Assembly: GCF_002954405.1 (NCBI RefSeq)
Contig: NZ_MQWC01000004.1
Location: 2,623,909-2,687,908 of the forward strand
Length of the DNA: 64,000 nt
Reading direction: 5' to 3'
Source: Salinibacter sp. 10B
GTDB lineage: Bacteria > Bacteroidota > Rhodothermia > Rhodothermales > Salinibacteraceae
Shown: piece after piece, positions 8,395 to 17,800 of the stretch
Position numbering within the stretch: the first letter of the stretch is position 1
How the letters are laid out: each line of letters begins with the position of its first letter
The notes under the pieces: model-generated
Seen by the model: the letters and a program-made list of their open reading frames with translations, nothing else
What the model was told of the DNA's origin: nothing
Databases searched by the model: none
Translations under genes and position numbers: made by a program

Positions 8395-9593
8395 GCGCCT
8401 GTCTTGGGGGGCGGTCCCACGTACTGAGCTCGGGGACGAATCACCTGTCCCTCCTCGTACTGCTCGATCATGTGGCCCGTCCAGCCCACCATGCGGCCCA
8501 AAGCAAAGAGCGTGAGGGCGGCCCCGGAAGGGAGGTCGAGTGTGCGCTCCAGCGCCACCAGGGCAAAGTCGAAGGCCGGTGGTCGGTCGAGCAGGTCGGG
8601 CCCGACGGTCTGCGCCGCCTCGGCAAACGCCGTGCCTGTGGACATGGGCCGCGTCGCCTGCAGCATTTCGAGGATCATCTGAGCGCGCGGATCGCCGTCG
8701 GGGTAGAGGCGATGGCCGAAGCCGGGCACCGTGTCGCCTCGCCGCAGTCGCGCCCGGACCGTTGCGCGAAACTGTTCGGGTGAACCCGCTTCCTGCAGGA
8801 GTGCAGCGATGCGGGCCGTATTGCCGGTATGGCGTCGGCCACGCACGGTGGAGAGGCCCGCACTCACGGCGCCGTAGGGCGTGGTGCCCGATGACGCCAC
8901 GCAGCGGACCGCGAAGGCGGTGACGTTCAATCCGTGGTCGGCACTCAAGACGAGGGCAGCGTTGAGGAGCGGCAATGCCGTTTCCTTAACCTTCCACGCT
9001 ATTCCCAGCCGCTCGGCGACGGGGCCGGGACGCTCGGTCCCGTGGTTCGATTCGACGAGGGTGGTCAGCAGGTCCATCAGGCGTGATCCTGTGCGTACGA
9101 TGCCCGCCTTTGATCGATCATAGGCGTGATCATCCGTGTCTTCCATTTGGGGGAGGAGCGCCTGCATCTGTCCTAGCGTCGATTCAGGATCCGACGATGG
9201 ACGTTCGTAAGCTGGCAGGGAGGTCGAGTTGATGTCAATACGGTCGTCGGTGTCCCACAGCAGAGAGGCAACGTCTTCGAGCGAGTGCGTCTTGGCCAGA
9301 TGGCACGCGTCATGCCCACGGTAGTAGAAGAGCCCGTCTTTGATGAGCGTGAGGGCCGACTCTGCCACCGGCAAGCCCCAGTCGAGCGCTGTGCGGGCGG
9401 CGGCTTCTGGGTCAGTCCGCTGCTGGGTCCGGCGCTTAAGCCGTTGCACGTCATCAGCTCGATAGCGGCGGGCGCGATGGCCTTCGTCGGCGGGCTCGGA
9501 GCGGAGCAGTCCTCGGCTCACATAGGCGTACAGCGTGTTTTTGGCAATGTCTAATTCGTCGGCCGCCTCCTCGGCGGTAAGGTAGCGGGGCAT
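8388..9593 (-). CDS. Citrate synthase-family protein with N-terminal helix-turn-helix domain
   Basis: 401 residues from the ATG at 9593. Residues about 5-55 form an excisionase/MerR-like DNA-binding domain (YLTAEEAADELDIAKNTLYA, then a wing with RARRYRADDVQRL). The rest is citrate-synthase fold: ADHGLN (218-223), RRHTGN (253-258), GFGHRLY (291-297) and FDF (341-343) align with the catalytic His/His/Asp regions, so His255, His294 and Asp342 are retained, but the usual GGAN loop after the first histidine is replaced by TGN. It could be an active 2-methylcitrate/citrate synthase-like enzyme, an acetyl-CoA-sensing regulator, or both. The start at 9593 puts the HTH at the extreme N-terminus. Inverted repeats lie just upstream. 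Confidence 0.85.
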   Translation of the reverse strand: MPRYLTAEEAADELDIAKNTLYAYVSRGLLRSEPADEGHRARRYRADDVQRLKRRTQQRTDPEAAARTALDWGLPVAESALTLIKDGLFYYRGHDACHLAKTHSLEDVASLLWDTDDRIDINSTSLPAYERPSSDPESTLGQMQALLPQMEDTDDHAYDRSKAGIVRTGSRLMDLLTTLVESNHGTERPGPVAERLGIAWKVKETALPLLNAALVLSADHGLNVTAFAVRCVASSGTTPYGAVSAGLSTVRGRRHTGNTARIAALLQEAGSPEQFRATVRARLRRGDTVPGFGHRLYPDGDPRAQMILEMLQATRPMSTGTAFAEAAQTVGPDLLDRPPAFDFALVALERTLDLPSGAALTLFALGRMVGWTGHMIEQYEEGQVIRPRAQYVGPPPKTGAA

Positions 9594-9662
9594 TGGCGGA
9601 TGCGTGGAAGGATGAAAGATGAGCGGAACCGTCACTGTCCGGTTCGGCAATTCTTAAACACA

Positions 9663-9710
9663 TTGATTCAAGAATCAAGATTGACAACATCAGCACCGAG
9701 GTCAATCTTG
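9663..9710. promoter_or_regulatory. Inverted-repeat operator candidate between HTH-citrate synthase and DinB genes
   Basis: Two overlapping dyads lie in the short divergent spacer. TTGATTC-AA-GAATCAA occupies 9663-9678. CAAGATTGAC at 9676-9685 pairs perfectly with GTCAATCTTG at 9701-9710. The site is about 70-120 bases upstream of the HTH-citrate synthase start and just before DinB. Autoregulation by the HTH domain is an inference. Confidence 0.45.
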
Positions 9711-9721
9711 GGGCCACAGTC

Positions 9722-10222
9722 ATGCTGAACCAGATGCCCTCGTTCACGATGTCTACGTCTCGCACCGTCGATGATTTTGCGACGCTCTTTCGGTACAATC
9801 GGTGGGCCAACCGCCGGCTGCTCGACACAATGCAGGCGGCCGAAACCACGCCGGAGCGTGCATTGGAGCTGTTCAGTCATGTGCTCCGGACTCAAGATCA
9901 CTGGTACGGCCGCGTGCAGGACACCGAGGCTGCGACTCTCGACTTTTGGAAGACGGAGTCCCTCGCGGCCTGTGCCGAGCGTTTGGAGGGGAGCACCCGC
10001 CGATGGGAAGCGGTGCTGGACGGACGAGCGACGGAGGATCTCGACCAGATGATTGCGTACACGAACTCCAAAGGTACCCCTTACCAAACCTTTCTCCGGG
10101 ATATCCTCACCCATATCGTAAATCACGGCACGCACCACCGGGCCCAAATTGCGCTCGTGCTCCGGAACGCCGACATTGCTCCCCCGGCCACGGATTATAT
10201 CTTCTTCGTGCGTGAGGAATGA
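9722..10222 (+). CDS. DinB/YfiT-family putative metal-dependent protein
   Basis: A 166-residue DinB-superfamily four-helix protein. The three metal-ligand histidines can be placed in SHVLRTQDHW (first helix pair) and in HIVNHGTHHRAQI, the signature C-terminal HxxxH region. Members act as thiol-dependent transferases or metal-dependent hydrolases of unknown specificity. Starts at 9722, 9734 or 9749 are all possible; MSTSRTVDDFATL from 9749 is the closest to typical N-termini. It is divergent from the HTH-citrate synthase and shares its repeat-bearing spacer. Confidence 0.85.
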   Translation: MLNQMPSFTMSTSRTVDDFATLFRYNRWANRRLLDTMQAAETTPERALELFSHVLRTQDHWYGRVQDTEAATLDFWKTESLAACAERLEGSTRRWEAVLDGRATEDLDQMIAYTNSKGTPYQTFLRDILTHIVNHGTHHRAQIALVLRNADIAPPATDYIFFVREE

Positions 10223-10323
10223 GCAGGAATGGGCGCGGGCTGTGGAGTTTGGCACACGGCCCCTGATCACGCCCGGGTTTGCATCCATCCCCGAATTTCT
10301 GTCTCCGAATCCAATTCAGGCTC

Positions 10324-11256
10324 ATGCAAATGTCTCGCTGCTTCGTCCTGTTGATGGCTCTTCTGATTCTTCCCGTCTCGGTACAGGCGCAGGACACGCC
10401 GCCAGACGGGCACATCATCGAGGGCCTAGAACATCCCGAAAGTGTGGCAAAGGGGCCGGACGGAGATACCTTCTATGCCTCGAACATTGGCGCGAAACTC
10501 GCTCCCACTGCGAAGGACGGCGACGGCTCAATCGCGCGTCTCTCCGCGGACGGCTCCGTCGAGACGGCCCAGTTTCTTCCGGCGTCGGACGAGGCGACCC
10601 TCCACGCCCCGAAGGGCACGGTCGTGATGGACGGACGCCTCTACACCGCCGATATCGATCGGGTGGTGGGCTTTAGCCTCGAGAATCGGACACAAATCGC
10701 CGACATTGGTCTTGCCGACAAGGGGGTTTCGTTCCTGAACGACATTGCCGTCATGGAGCGCCAGACGCTTCTTGTTTCTGCCTCCAATCAGGGCACGATC
10801 TACCGGGTGGATCTGGAGGCGGGCACCGCGACGGCACTCGATGTGGAGATTCCTGGGGTGAACGGGCTTGCATACTCGTCTGCCGATGGCGTGCTCTACG
10901 CCGTGAATTTTGGTGGGGAGCAGGGGGGGCAGTTGTGGACCCTTACGCTGGACGAGAGTGGGGCGGTAGAGGGGAGCACCAGCCGTACTCTGCTGGAAGG
11001 AGGACGATTAGACGGCATCGTTCTGCGCCCGAACGATACAATTTTGATTTCGGACTGGGGCGTTGCGGCAGACGCAAGCCCGACCCGGGCCCTCCATCGG
11101 GTGGAAGACGGAGGTACCGGCTCGGTAACGACCATAGCGCTTTCGGACTGGAAGGGACCGGCCGACTTTACCTGCGCTCAAGGACGAGGATGCTGGATTC
11201 CGGATCTTCCGGCGAGCGCAGTGGAGGTGGTGCGTCCTGCCGAGCGGATGAAATAA
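10324..11256 (+). CDS. Secreted beta-propeller protein, SMP-30/YncE-like
   Basis: 310 residues with a clear signal peptide (CFVLLMALLILPVSVQA, cleaved before QDTPPDG), so it should be periplasmic. The mature protein carries repeats of the kind DGxxY-A/V and GVNGLAYSSADGVLYAVNFGGEQGGQLW, typical of six-bladed SMP-30/gluconolactonase or YncE-type propellers; motifs such as HAPKGTVVMDGRLYTADID support this. The start at 10324 is chosen because it directly precedes the signal peptide. Function could be sugar-lactone hydrolysis or simply ligand binding; catalytic metal ligands cannot be assigned with certainty. Confidence 0.8.
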   Translation: MQMSRCFVLLMALLILPVSVQAQDTPPDGHIIEGLEHPESVAKGPDGDTFYASNIGAKLAPTAKDGDGSIARLSADGSVETAQFLPASDEATLHAPKGTVVMDGRLYTADIDRVVGFSLENRTQIADIGLADKGVSFLNDIAVMERQTLLVSASNQGTIYRVDLEAGTATALDVEIPGVNGLAYSSADGVLYAVNFGGEQGGQLWTLTLDESGAVEGSTSRTLLEGGRLDGIVLRPNDTILISDWGVAADASPTRALHRVEDGGTGSVTTIALSDWKGPADFTCAQGRGCWIPDLPASAVEVVRPAERMK

Positions 11257-11275
11257 GGGGAAGAGGAGATGTCAA

Positions 11276-11782
11276 TTACTCCTCTACCATATCAAACATC
11301 GAGCGGCCTGGGTCGTCCACTAAGACGGTCCCCGGACTGTCTTCAGTGGACTCGTCTTCCGAGTCGGAGGCATTGTCAACGTGGGTCCGAAGGCGAGCGA
11401 GCGTGTCGTGCAGGTCAGATTCCTTCGCGTCCTCTTCCTCCTCGGTCAGGTCCTGCAGGCGTTCGCTGGCGGAGCGCAGGCTCTCCACAATGCTCGGGGA
11501 ATCGTCGTCTTCCTTCGCATTCGTCTCCGAATCGGCCTCCGATGGGGTAGGGGCTTCATCGGGCGAGTGCGGAATGCTGTCTCCCGATTCGGGAGAGGGA
11601 GGAGATGGTTCCTCCGCCTCGCGCATCTTGGCGGTGAGGAGAGTGCGGAGCATGTGGTCCAGCGATAAATTTCGCTTTGCAGCCATCTGCTCCAGCCACT
11701 CGATTTGATCTGGCGTTAGTTTTACCTCAAGCGACTCTAGCTGGTCGGAATCGTCAAAAGCGTCGGTAACAGGAACGCGCAT
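11276..11782 (-). CDS. Ribbon-helix-helix-like protein with long acidic tail
   Basis: 168 residues. Residues about 14-52 (SLEVKLTPDQIEWLEQMAA followed by RNLSLDHMLRTLLTAKM) read as a beta-strand plus two helices, a ribbon-helix-helix DNA-binding pattern. The remainder is strongly acidic and Ser/Pro-rich and probably disordered. It may be a small transcriptional regulator or antitoxin-like protein; no toxin gene is adjacent. It lies downstream of the haloalkane-dehalogenase-like gene on the same strand after a hairpin-containing gap. Confidence 0.6.
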   Translation of the reverse strand: MRVPVTDAFDDSDQLESLEVKLTPDQIEWLEQMAAKRNLSLDHMLRTLLTAKMREAEEPSPPSPESGDSIPHSPDEAPTPSEADSETNAKEDDDSPSIVESLRSASERLQDLTEEEEDAKESDLHDTLARLRTHVDNASDSEDESTEDSPGTVLVDDPGRSMFDMVEE

Positions 11783-11882
11783 CCGGGACGTAGGGGACTA
11801 CGAAAGGGTCAGAACTGAATCACTGCGTACGGATAAATCGGCGGATGCCCTGATGGTTTGTACCGAGATGTTGACGATTTCT

Positions 11883-11911
11883 GGGGCGTGTTACTGTGAT
11901 GTAAACGCCCC
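11883..11911 (-). terminator. Stem-loop downstream of the dehalogenase-like gene
   Basis: GGGGCGT plus TTAC pairs with GTAA plus ACGCCCC across a six-base loop, with one bulged base. It lies 27 bases beyond the stop of the minus-strand hydrolase and 100 bases before the next start, a reasonable terminator position, but no T tract follows. Confidence 0.4.
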
Positions 11912-11937
11912 CGATACAGTCATACTTGAATCATAAA

Positions 11938-12828
11938 TCAGGGGGCTCGGCTGATGAATGCGAGCACGTGTTGGGCAATCGATGATCCCCGTTCTTCTTG
12001 GAGGAAGTGCTCGGCGTCGTCGAGCAGGATGTTGGGCTGATTCGAGGCAGTCGGAATGAGCGTTCGGAAAAACGAGTGGGCCTCACCCAAAATGGGATCG
12101 TTGGGCGCAAAAAGCACGAAGGCGGGTTTGGACCATTCTGCCAATCGTGCCCGCGTGCTGCGCATGATGTCCGCTCCGGGGGCGTCCGGCGTCATGGGCA
12201 CTAGGAGCGGCCAGGCAACAGCTCCCGCCTTCGATTCGGGAGTAGGAAATGGGGCTTCATAGGCGGCCTCCTCCGCGTCGGAGAGGGAGGAGGGATCGGC
12301 GAGCCCCTGTTTCACGACTCGCCCGATGGGGAGGTCTGGTACACGCTCGACGAATCGACGCCATTGGAGGAAGGCTGGACTTTTTTCCTCCTCTCCCGTC
12401 GGCAAGAAGGTGTTCAGGATGACCAACCGCGCGATCCGCTCTGGGTGCCGGGCGGCGTAGGCAAGGCCCAAAAGTCCTCCCCAGTCCTGCACCACGAGCG
12501 TAATGTCGGTGAGGTCGAGTGACGCGATGAACGCTCGAAGGGTGTTATAGTGGAGCTCAAAGGAGTAGTCCTCCACCGCCGTCAATTTATCCGAGCGCCC
12601 GAACCCGATGAAATCTGGCACCACGACCCGGTGGGATTCACTCAGAGGCGGAATCATGTGACGGTAGAGGTACGCCCAGGTAGGAGCGCCGTGGAGGCAG
12701 AGAATCGGGGGGCCGTCGCCCTCGTCCACGTAGTGCATCCGCAGGTCGTCCTCCACCGTCACGTAGTTCGGCGTGTACGGAAAGTCGGGTAGACCCTCGA
12801 AGCGCTCAGCGGGGGTACGGTAAGGCAT
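11938..12828 (-). CDS. Haloalkane dehalogenase-like alpha/beta hydrolase
   Basis: 296 residues. The oxyanion HGAPTW (46-51), nucleophile elbow VVQDWGG with Asp115, acid Asp244 (APNDPI) and His274 (DDAEHF) give the Asp-Asp-His triad of haloalkane dehalogenases, in which the aspartate attacks a C-halogen bond. Trp116 next to the nucleophile is one halide-stabilising residue; the second ligand in the cap domain cannot be fixed by eye. No signal peptide, so cytoplasmic. A fluoroacetate dehalogenase or epoxide hydrolase is the main alternative. Confidence 0.85.
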   Translation of the reverse strand: MPYRTPAERFEGLPDFPYTPNYVTVEDDLRMHYVDEGDGPPILCLHGAPTWAYLYRHMIPPLSESHRVVVPDFIGFGRSDKLTAVEDYSFELHYNTLRAFIASLDLTDITLVVQDWGGLLGLAYAARHPERIARLVILNTFLPTGEEEKSPAFLQWRRFVERVPDLPIGRVVKQGLADPSSLSDAEEAAYEAPFPTPESKAGAVAWPLLVPMTPDAPGADIMRSTRARLAEWSKPAFVLFAPNDPILGEAHSFFRTLIPTASNQPNILLDDAEHFLQEERGSSIAQHVLAFISRAP

Positions 12829-13002
12829 CGGCGGTTAGGGGGTGAGTGCGTGAGTAGGGCATTGTGGGGGAGAAACGCGGGAGGATTACACGTCCGGCTG
12901 TCTTGAAACGACAATAGCGGGTTCGCGACAGGCAACCATTGTGGACGTTTACAAATCACTCTGAGCAATTCGACCCCCCCTACTCACAAACATCCACACC
13001 CC

Positions 13003-13401
13003 TTACTCCTCAAAAATCAGGTCTTTCAAGAGAGAGGGAGGCGTTCGATCTTCAACGAAGGCACGCCCTTCTGCTTCTCCCTTCTCGCGCATCTCGTTGA
13101 GGGGGGCTTCACTCGTCACCGAGCCGTCGAGAATGATGCCGGTTGCAATGTCGGCCAGACGCTGGCCCAGGTCCCCCTCCCGCGGAAGGCCCTGTCGGGT
13201 GCCCCGTTCGAGGGTGCGAATCGTATGATTGCCTACGGGGATGTCGAGGGCACGGCTTACGCCCGCGGTGAAGCCCACGACATAGGCAGCCGGCTTGGCT
13301 TTTAGCAAGACCGGAGCATAATCGCCGGGCAGATCGCCGACCTGTAAGCGAAGGCCGTCGGCTACGGTCTCGATGGCCTCGTCGGAATTCTCATGCGGCA
13401 T
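13003..13401 (-). CDS. Hypothetical protein, 132 residues
   Basis: I do not recognise this family. The protein is soluble and acidic, without signal peptide or membrane segment; a moderately hydrophobic centre (KAKPAAYVVGFTAGVSRALDIPVGNHTIRTLERGTR) suggests a small folded domain. It lies between the dehalogenase-like and GH130 genes on the same strand but with gaps of over 170 bases on each side. Coding potential is supported by its composition matching that of neighbouring genes and by the lack of any better frame. Confidence 0.6.
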   Translation of the reverse strand: MPHENSDEAIETVADGLRLQVGDLPGDYAPVLLKAKPAAYVVGFTAGVSRALDIPVGNHTIRTLERGTRQGLPREGDLGQRLADIATGIILDGSVTSEAPLNEMREKGEAEGRAFVEDRTPPSLLKDLIFEE

Positions 13402-13576
13402 GGAAGAGACAAAAGGATTGATGGAAAAACGTCGGACGCCTGCTCAACGGCTCTGGACAATGCCCGTTCAGTCAAAGCACTGACCCGGCGGATCGACGCT
13501 GACGTTCGAAGAGAAGGCTGGAGACAAAAGGGAGCAGTCGTCTCATGCCCTCGTCGCCGGACCGTGTGCGTCCGGG

Positions 13577-14731
13577 CTACGGCGCAGAGGTTGGAGGAGT
13601 GGTGGCAACCCCTACCCGCGAGTCGGCGGCTCCATAGTAGAGGAACCAGCGGTCCTGGAAAAACACAAGTCCCTCCAGAAAGGTCGTGCCCCGCTCGTAC
13701 TGCCCGGTTCGCTCGAAGGCCCGTTCGGGCTTGATAAAGGGCTGCGGCGTGCGGTCGATCAACGCCGTTGGATTCTCGGCGTCGTACAGCGCCTGTCCCC
13801 CCGAGTACGTGCGATCCGGTAGGTTTGGATCTCCAGTCTCGCCGTCATTGCCTGCGTTGTACAGTACGACAATTCCTTGATCCGTCAGGATCGCAGGCGG
13901 TCCGGCCTCCACCAGCCACGAATCGAAGTGACCGTCTCGGGGCGTCAACACTGGCTTCAGGGCTCCCGTCGAGTCTCGGAGGGGCGTCCAGTCTATGAGG
14001 TTTTCTGACCGGGCGGCGTACACGTTGGGCACGCCCCAGTACATCCAGTAAGTGCCGTTGACCTTCGTTGCGACCAGGCGGTTACCCTCGACACGACTGA
14101 GGATTGCTCCCGATTTCGTCTCACGGTCGAGGGAGGGGAAAATTGGCCCATGCTTTGTCCAGTGGACGAGGTCCGGAGAGGTGGCGACGGCCAGTTGGGG
14201 CTGGTCCCGGTCCCACTGTGTGTACGTAAGCACATAGGTTCCATCCTCGTTCTCAACGAGACGAGGATCCTCGACCCCACCGGGCCACTCATGCTGCTTC
14301 TGCTCGTCCAGCTTCGGATAAAACACGGGAGTCGGGCGACGCGAAAAGTGGAGGCCGTCGCTGCTCGTTGCCATTCCGAGCCGGGACGTATGACCTCCAA
14401 TTTTCATTGTCCCTGTTTTGTCTTCGGCCCGGTAGAGCACCACGACGGAATCTCCTCGAACGGCGGCGGCCGGATTGAATGTCGCCATGGCCTCCCACCG
14501 AACGGTCCGCTTTCGAATCGGACCATAAAACGTGGAGGTGGAGTCGGGAGTAAAGAGCGGGTTCACACCCTCTGGGCGCTGAAACGGCCCGATCATCCAC
14601 TCGGAGGGCGTCGACGTAGAGTCGACGGTCACGGGTGAGGACTGGCCGTGAACGGAAGAGACGCCCCCGAAAAGAGCCCCGCTCGCAAGCAGGCTCGTGA
14701 GAAGAAAAAAGAGACAGCGCTCCATTGGCAT
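13577..14731 (-). CDS. Secreted GH130-like glycoside hydrolase/phosphorylase
   Basis: 384 residues with a signal peptide over about 1-29 (FFLLTSLLASGALFGGVSSVHG before QSSP). The mature protein is a five-bladed propeller of the GH43/GH130 type; GGVEDPRLVENEDGTYVLTYT is the hallmark GH130 blade, and a second conserved block is GNDGETGDPNLPDRTYSGGQALYD. Known members act on mannosides by phosphorolysis or hydrolysis; a secreted one more likely hydrolyses, because phosphate is limiting outside the cell. Start at 14731 or at the second Met (14725) makes no difference to the mature protein. Confidence 0.85.
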   Translation of the reverse strand: MPMERCLFFLLTSLLASGALFGGVSSVHGQSSPVTVDSTSTPSEWMIGPFQRPEGVNPLFTPDSTSTFYGPIRKRTVRWEAMATFNPAAAVRGDSVVVLYRAEDKTGTMKIGGHTSRLGMATSSDGLHFSRRPTPVFYPKLDEQKQHEWPGGVEDPRLVENEDGTYVLTYTQWDRDQPQLAVATSPDLVHWTKHGPIFPSLDRETKSGAILSRVEGNRLVATKVNGTYWMYWGVPNVYAARSENLIDWTPLRDSTGALKPVLTPRDGHFDSWLVEAGPPAILTDQGIVVLYNAGNDGETGDPNLPDRTYSGGQALYDAENPTALIDRTPQPFIKPERAFERTGQYERGTTFLEGLVFFQDRWFLYYGAADSRVGVATTPPTSAP

Positions 14732-14826
14732 GAGGTGTAGGGACCGGACAGCGAAACCGTTTAGGTCTACTCGAACGGCTTCGTCGGCGTTTCATGCAGT
14801 CGGGCAGCGAAGGGGCTCGGATGGAG

Positions 14827-17800
14827 TTATTCGGTCTCTTGAGAGGCATACGGCCCGAGGTGGATCGAGGGCTCATCGTAGCCGAGGAGAGTGGTTTGTA
14901 CCCAGGCCGTGGCGTCGCGCTGGAGCATGGCGAGCGACGGCACCATGAGCATGAGCACGGCGGTGCCGAACAGGATGCCGGCGCCGAGGCTCACGGCCAT
15001 CGGGATGAGGAACTGGGCCTGGACGCTCTGCTCGATGATGATGGGAAAGAGGCCGAGGAACGTAGTGAGCGAGGTGAGCAGGATGGGGCGGAAGCGCATC
15101 TGTCCGGCCCGCACGAGGGCGTCGGCCCAGCTGCGTCCCTTTGCGCGCTGCTCATTCGCAAAGTCGAGCATCACGAGGGCGTCGTTCACAATGACCCCAC
15201 TGAGTCCAACGATCCCGAAGACACTGAGCAGGCCCAGCGAGATGTCGAGCGCGAGGTGTCCGATCAGCGCACCGATCCACGCGAACGGAATGGTGCTCAT
15301 GATGACGAGCGGCTGCAAGTACGAGCGGAAGGGAATGGCCAGCAGGGCGTAGATGGCGAACAGGGCCAGCAGGAAGCCGATGACGAGCGAACTCTGGGCC
15401 TTGCGCTGCTGCCGCTGCTGTCCGCCGAACTGGTAGGTCATGCCCGGAATATCGCGCTGGATGGAGGGCAGCACGCTGCTGTTGAGGTTGGCGGTAACGG
15501 CACTGCCGGTCGTCACCGCCGAGTTGACGTCGGCGGTGACGGTGATGACGCGGCGGCCGTCCTGGCGGTTGATTTGAGTGGGGCCGTAGCTGACCGCCGC
15601 CGTGGCCACTTCCTCCAGGGGCACGTCGGCCCCGGACGGGGTACGGATCCGGTACTCGTCCAGGTCGGCGATGGCGTTGCGTTCGTCGTCGGGGAGGCGG
15701 GCGTAGACGCGCACCTCGTTCTGCCCGCGCTGCAGACGGTACGATTCGACGCCGAAGAATCCGGCGCGCACCTGCTGGGCGAGGTCGTTCAACGTAAGCC
15801 CGAGCGTACGAGCGGCAGGCTTCAGGTTGAGCTCGATCTCGCGCTTGCCCTGGTCGCGGTCGGACTGAATGTCGAACACGCCCCCGAAGCGCTCCAGCGA
15901 ATCCCGCACGGCCGTCACAGCCCGGTCCAGCCGCTCTTCGGATGGAGCCGAAATCTCGACAGATACGGGCTCGCCCACCGACACGACGCTCGCGGTGAAG
16001 GCGAGGGAGCGAGCACTCGGAATCTGGCCCGTCTTCTCCCGCCACCGCTCTTCAAACTGCACGGACGTGACGGCCCGTTCCTCCGGATCGATCATCTCGA
16101 AGCTCACCTCCGCCACGTTCGACTGCGTGGGCGTAAAGCCGGCAGCATCGGGGCCGCTCGTGGCGCGCGGCTGCTGGCCGACGGTCACGTACACGTTCTG
16201 TACGAGATTCTGTCCTGCCTGTGTCTCCAGCTCCTCAATGGCGTCATAGCCCGTTTCTTGGAGCCGAGCCGTGATATTTTCGGTGCGCTCCGGCGTGGTC
16301 CCAGCCGGCATTTCCAGCTGGGCGGTCACCAGCTTGCCCTGCACACTGGGAAAGAAGGAGAAGCCGATGTAGCCGTTCGCGACGAAGCTGAACGAGATGA
16401 GCAGCAGCGCCAGGCCGCCACAGATCGTGACGCCGTAGCGTCGGGTGGCAAAGTTGAGGGCGTCGGTGAGCGGGCCGCGGACGAACGTCCAGAGCCCCGC
16501 TGCCACGCGCCGCCGCACCCGGTTGAGGCCGCGCACGAGAAGAGCGGAGGCCTCGTCATCGCGTTTCGGACTCTCGGAGAGGTGGTACGGCAGAATGAAG
16601 AGCACCTCCACCAGCGAGAGCAGCAGCACGATAATTACGATCGTCGGGATGTCGCCCAGGAATTTGCCGATCGTGCCGCCGATGAAGAGGAGGGGCATGA
16701 AGGCGGCGACGGTGGTGAGTACGGCAAAAATCACCGGAATCCCCACGCGCTGCGTCCCCCGAATGGCCGCGTCTAGTGGATTGCCCCCGTTCTCCTGCTC
16801 CGTGAAGACATTTTCCCCCACCACGATCGCGTCGTCCACCACGATGCCGATGGAGAGGATGAAGCCGAAGAGGGAGAGGAGATTGATCGACACGTCCAGA
16901 AACTGCATCACGATGAACGTCCCGATGAACGATAGGAAGATGCCCACGGACGTCCAAAACGCGAGGCGGGGAGCGAGGAAGAGCGTGAGGGCGACGATGA
17001 CAAGCAGCAGCCCCAGGATCCCGTTTTCGATCAGCAGATTGAGCCGGCTGCGCAGATTCTCCGCCTGATTCTGCCAGATGGCCGCTTCGATCCCCGCTGG
17101 CAGGGACGAGGCTAAGTCCTCATCGAGATAGGTTTTCACCGTCTCTTCCACCTGGAGGACCTGCTCGTCGCCCGTGCGGAAGACGTTGAGAATGGCGGCG
17201 GGGCGGCCGTTGAAGCGGGTGATGAGGTCCGAGTTGGTGGCGAACCCGTCCTGCACCGTCGCCACGTCACCGAGTCGGAGGGTGGTGCCGTCGGGACGGG
17301 AGAGCAAGACGAGGTCCTCAAAGTCGGTCTTCGTGTAGTTCTGCCCCTCGGTGCGGATGGTGATCTCCTCCTCGGCCGTCTCGATGTTGCCGCCGGGGAG
17401 GTCGAGGCTGCCCTCGCGCACGAGCTGGGCCACGCGGCCCAGGGTGAGACCGTAGCTGCGGAGTGCCTCACGCGACATTTCCACCGAAATCTCGTAGTCC
17501 CGCACGCCGCTCAGCTGGATGAAGGAGATCTGCGGGTCCTGCGTGAGATCGTCCTTGACGCGCTGGGCCAGCTCCTTCAAGACGCGCTCGCTGGCGTCGC
17601 CGTAGAGGGCAATCTGGAGGGCCTGCTGGCGGTTGGTGACCTCGGTGACGATCGGCTCCTCGGCCTGTACGGGGAACGCCGTGATGCGGTCGACTTCCGA
17701 TTTGATGTCGGTGCGGGCCCGCGAAAGATCGGTGCCGCGCTTCAACTCGGCGGTTACGAGGCCCACGTTCTCGCCCGCGGTGCCCAGGATGCGGTCGATG

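Noticed and set aside
11276-11782. Antitoxin of a toxin-antitoxin pair
   Set aside because: An RHH-like start is present, but no small toxin gene overlaps or abuts it, and the long acidic tail is atypical.
14794-16776. Very long open frame (660 codons) on the plus strand
   Set aside because: It is antisense to the RND permease, whose domains and membrane helices are unmistakable; the plus frame is Arg/Gly/His-rich with no recognisable family, a common by-product of high-GC coding sequence.
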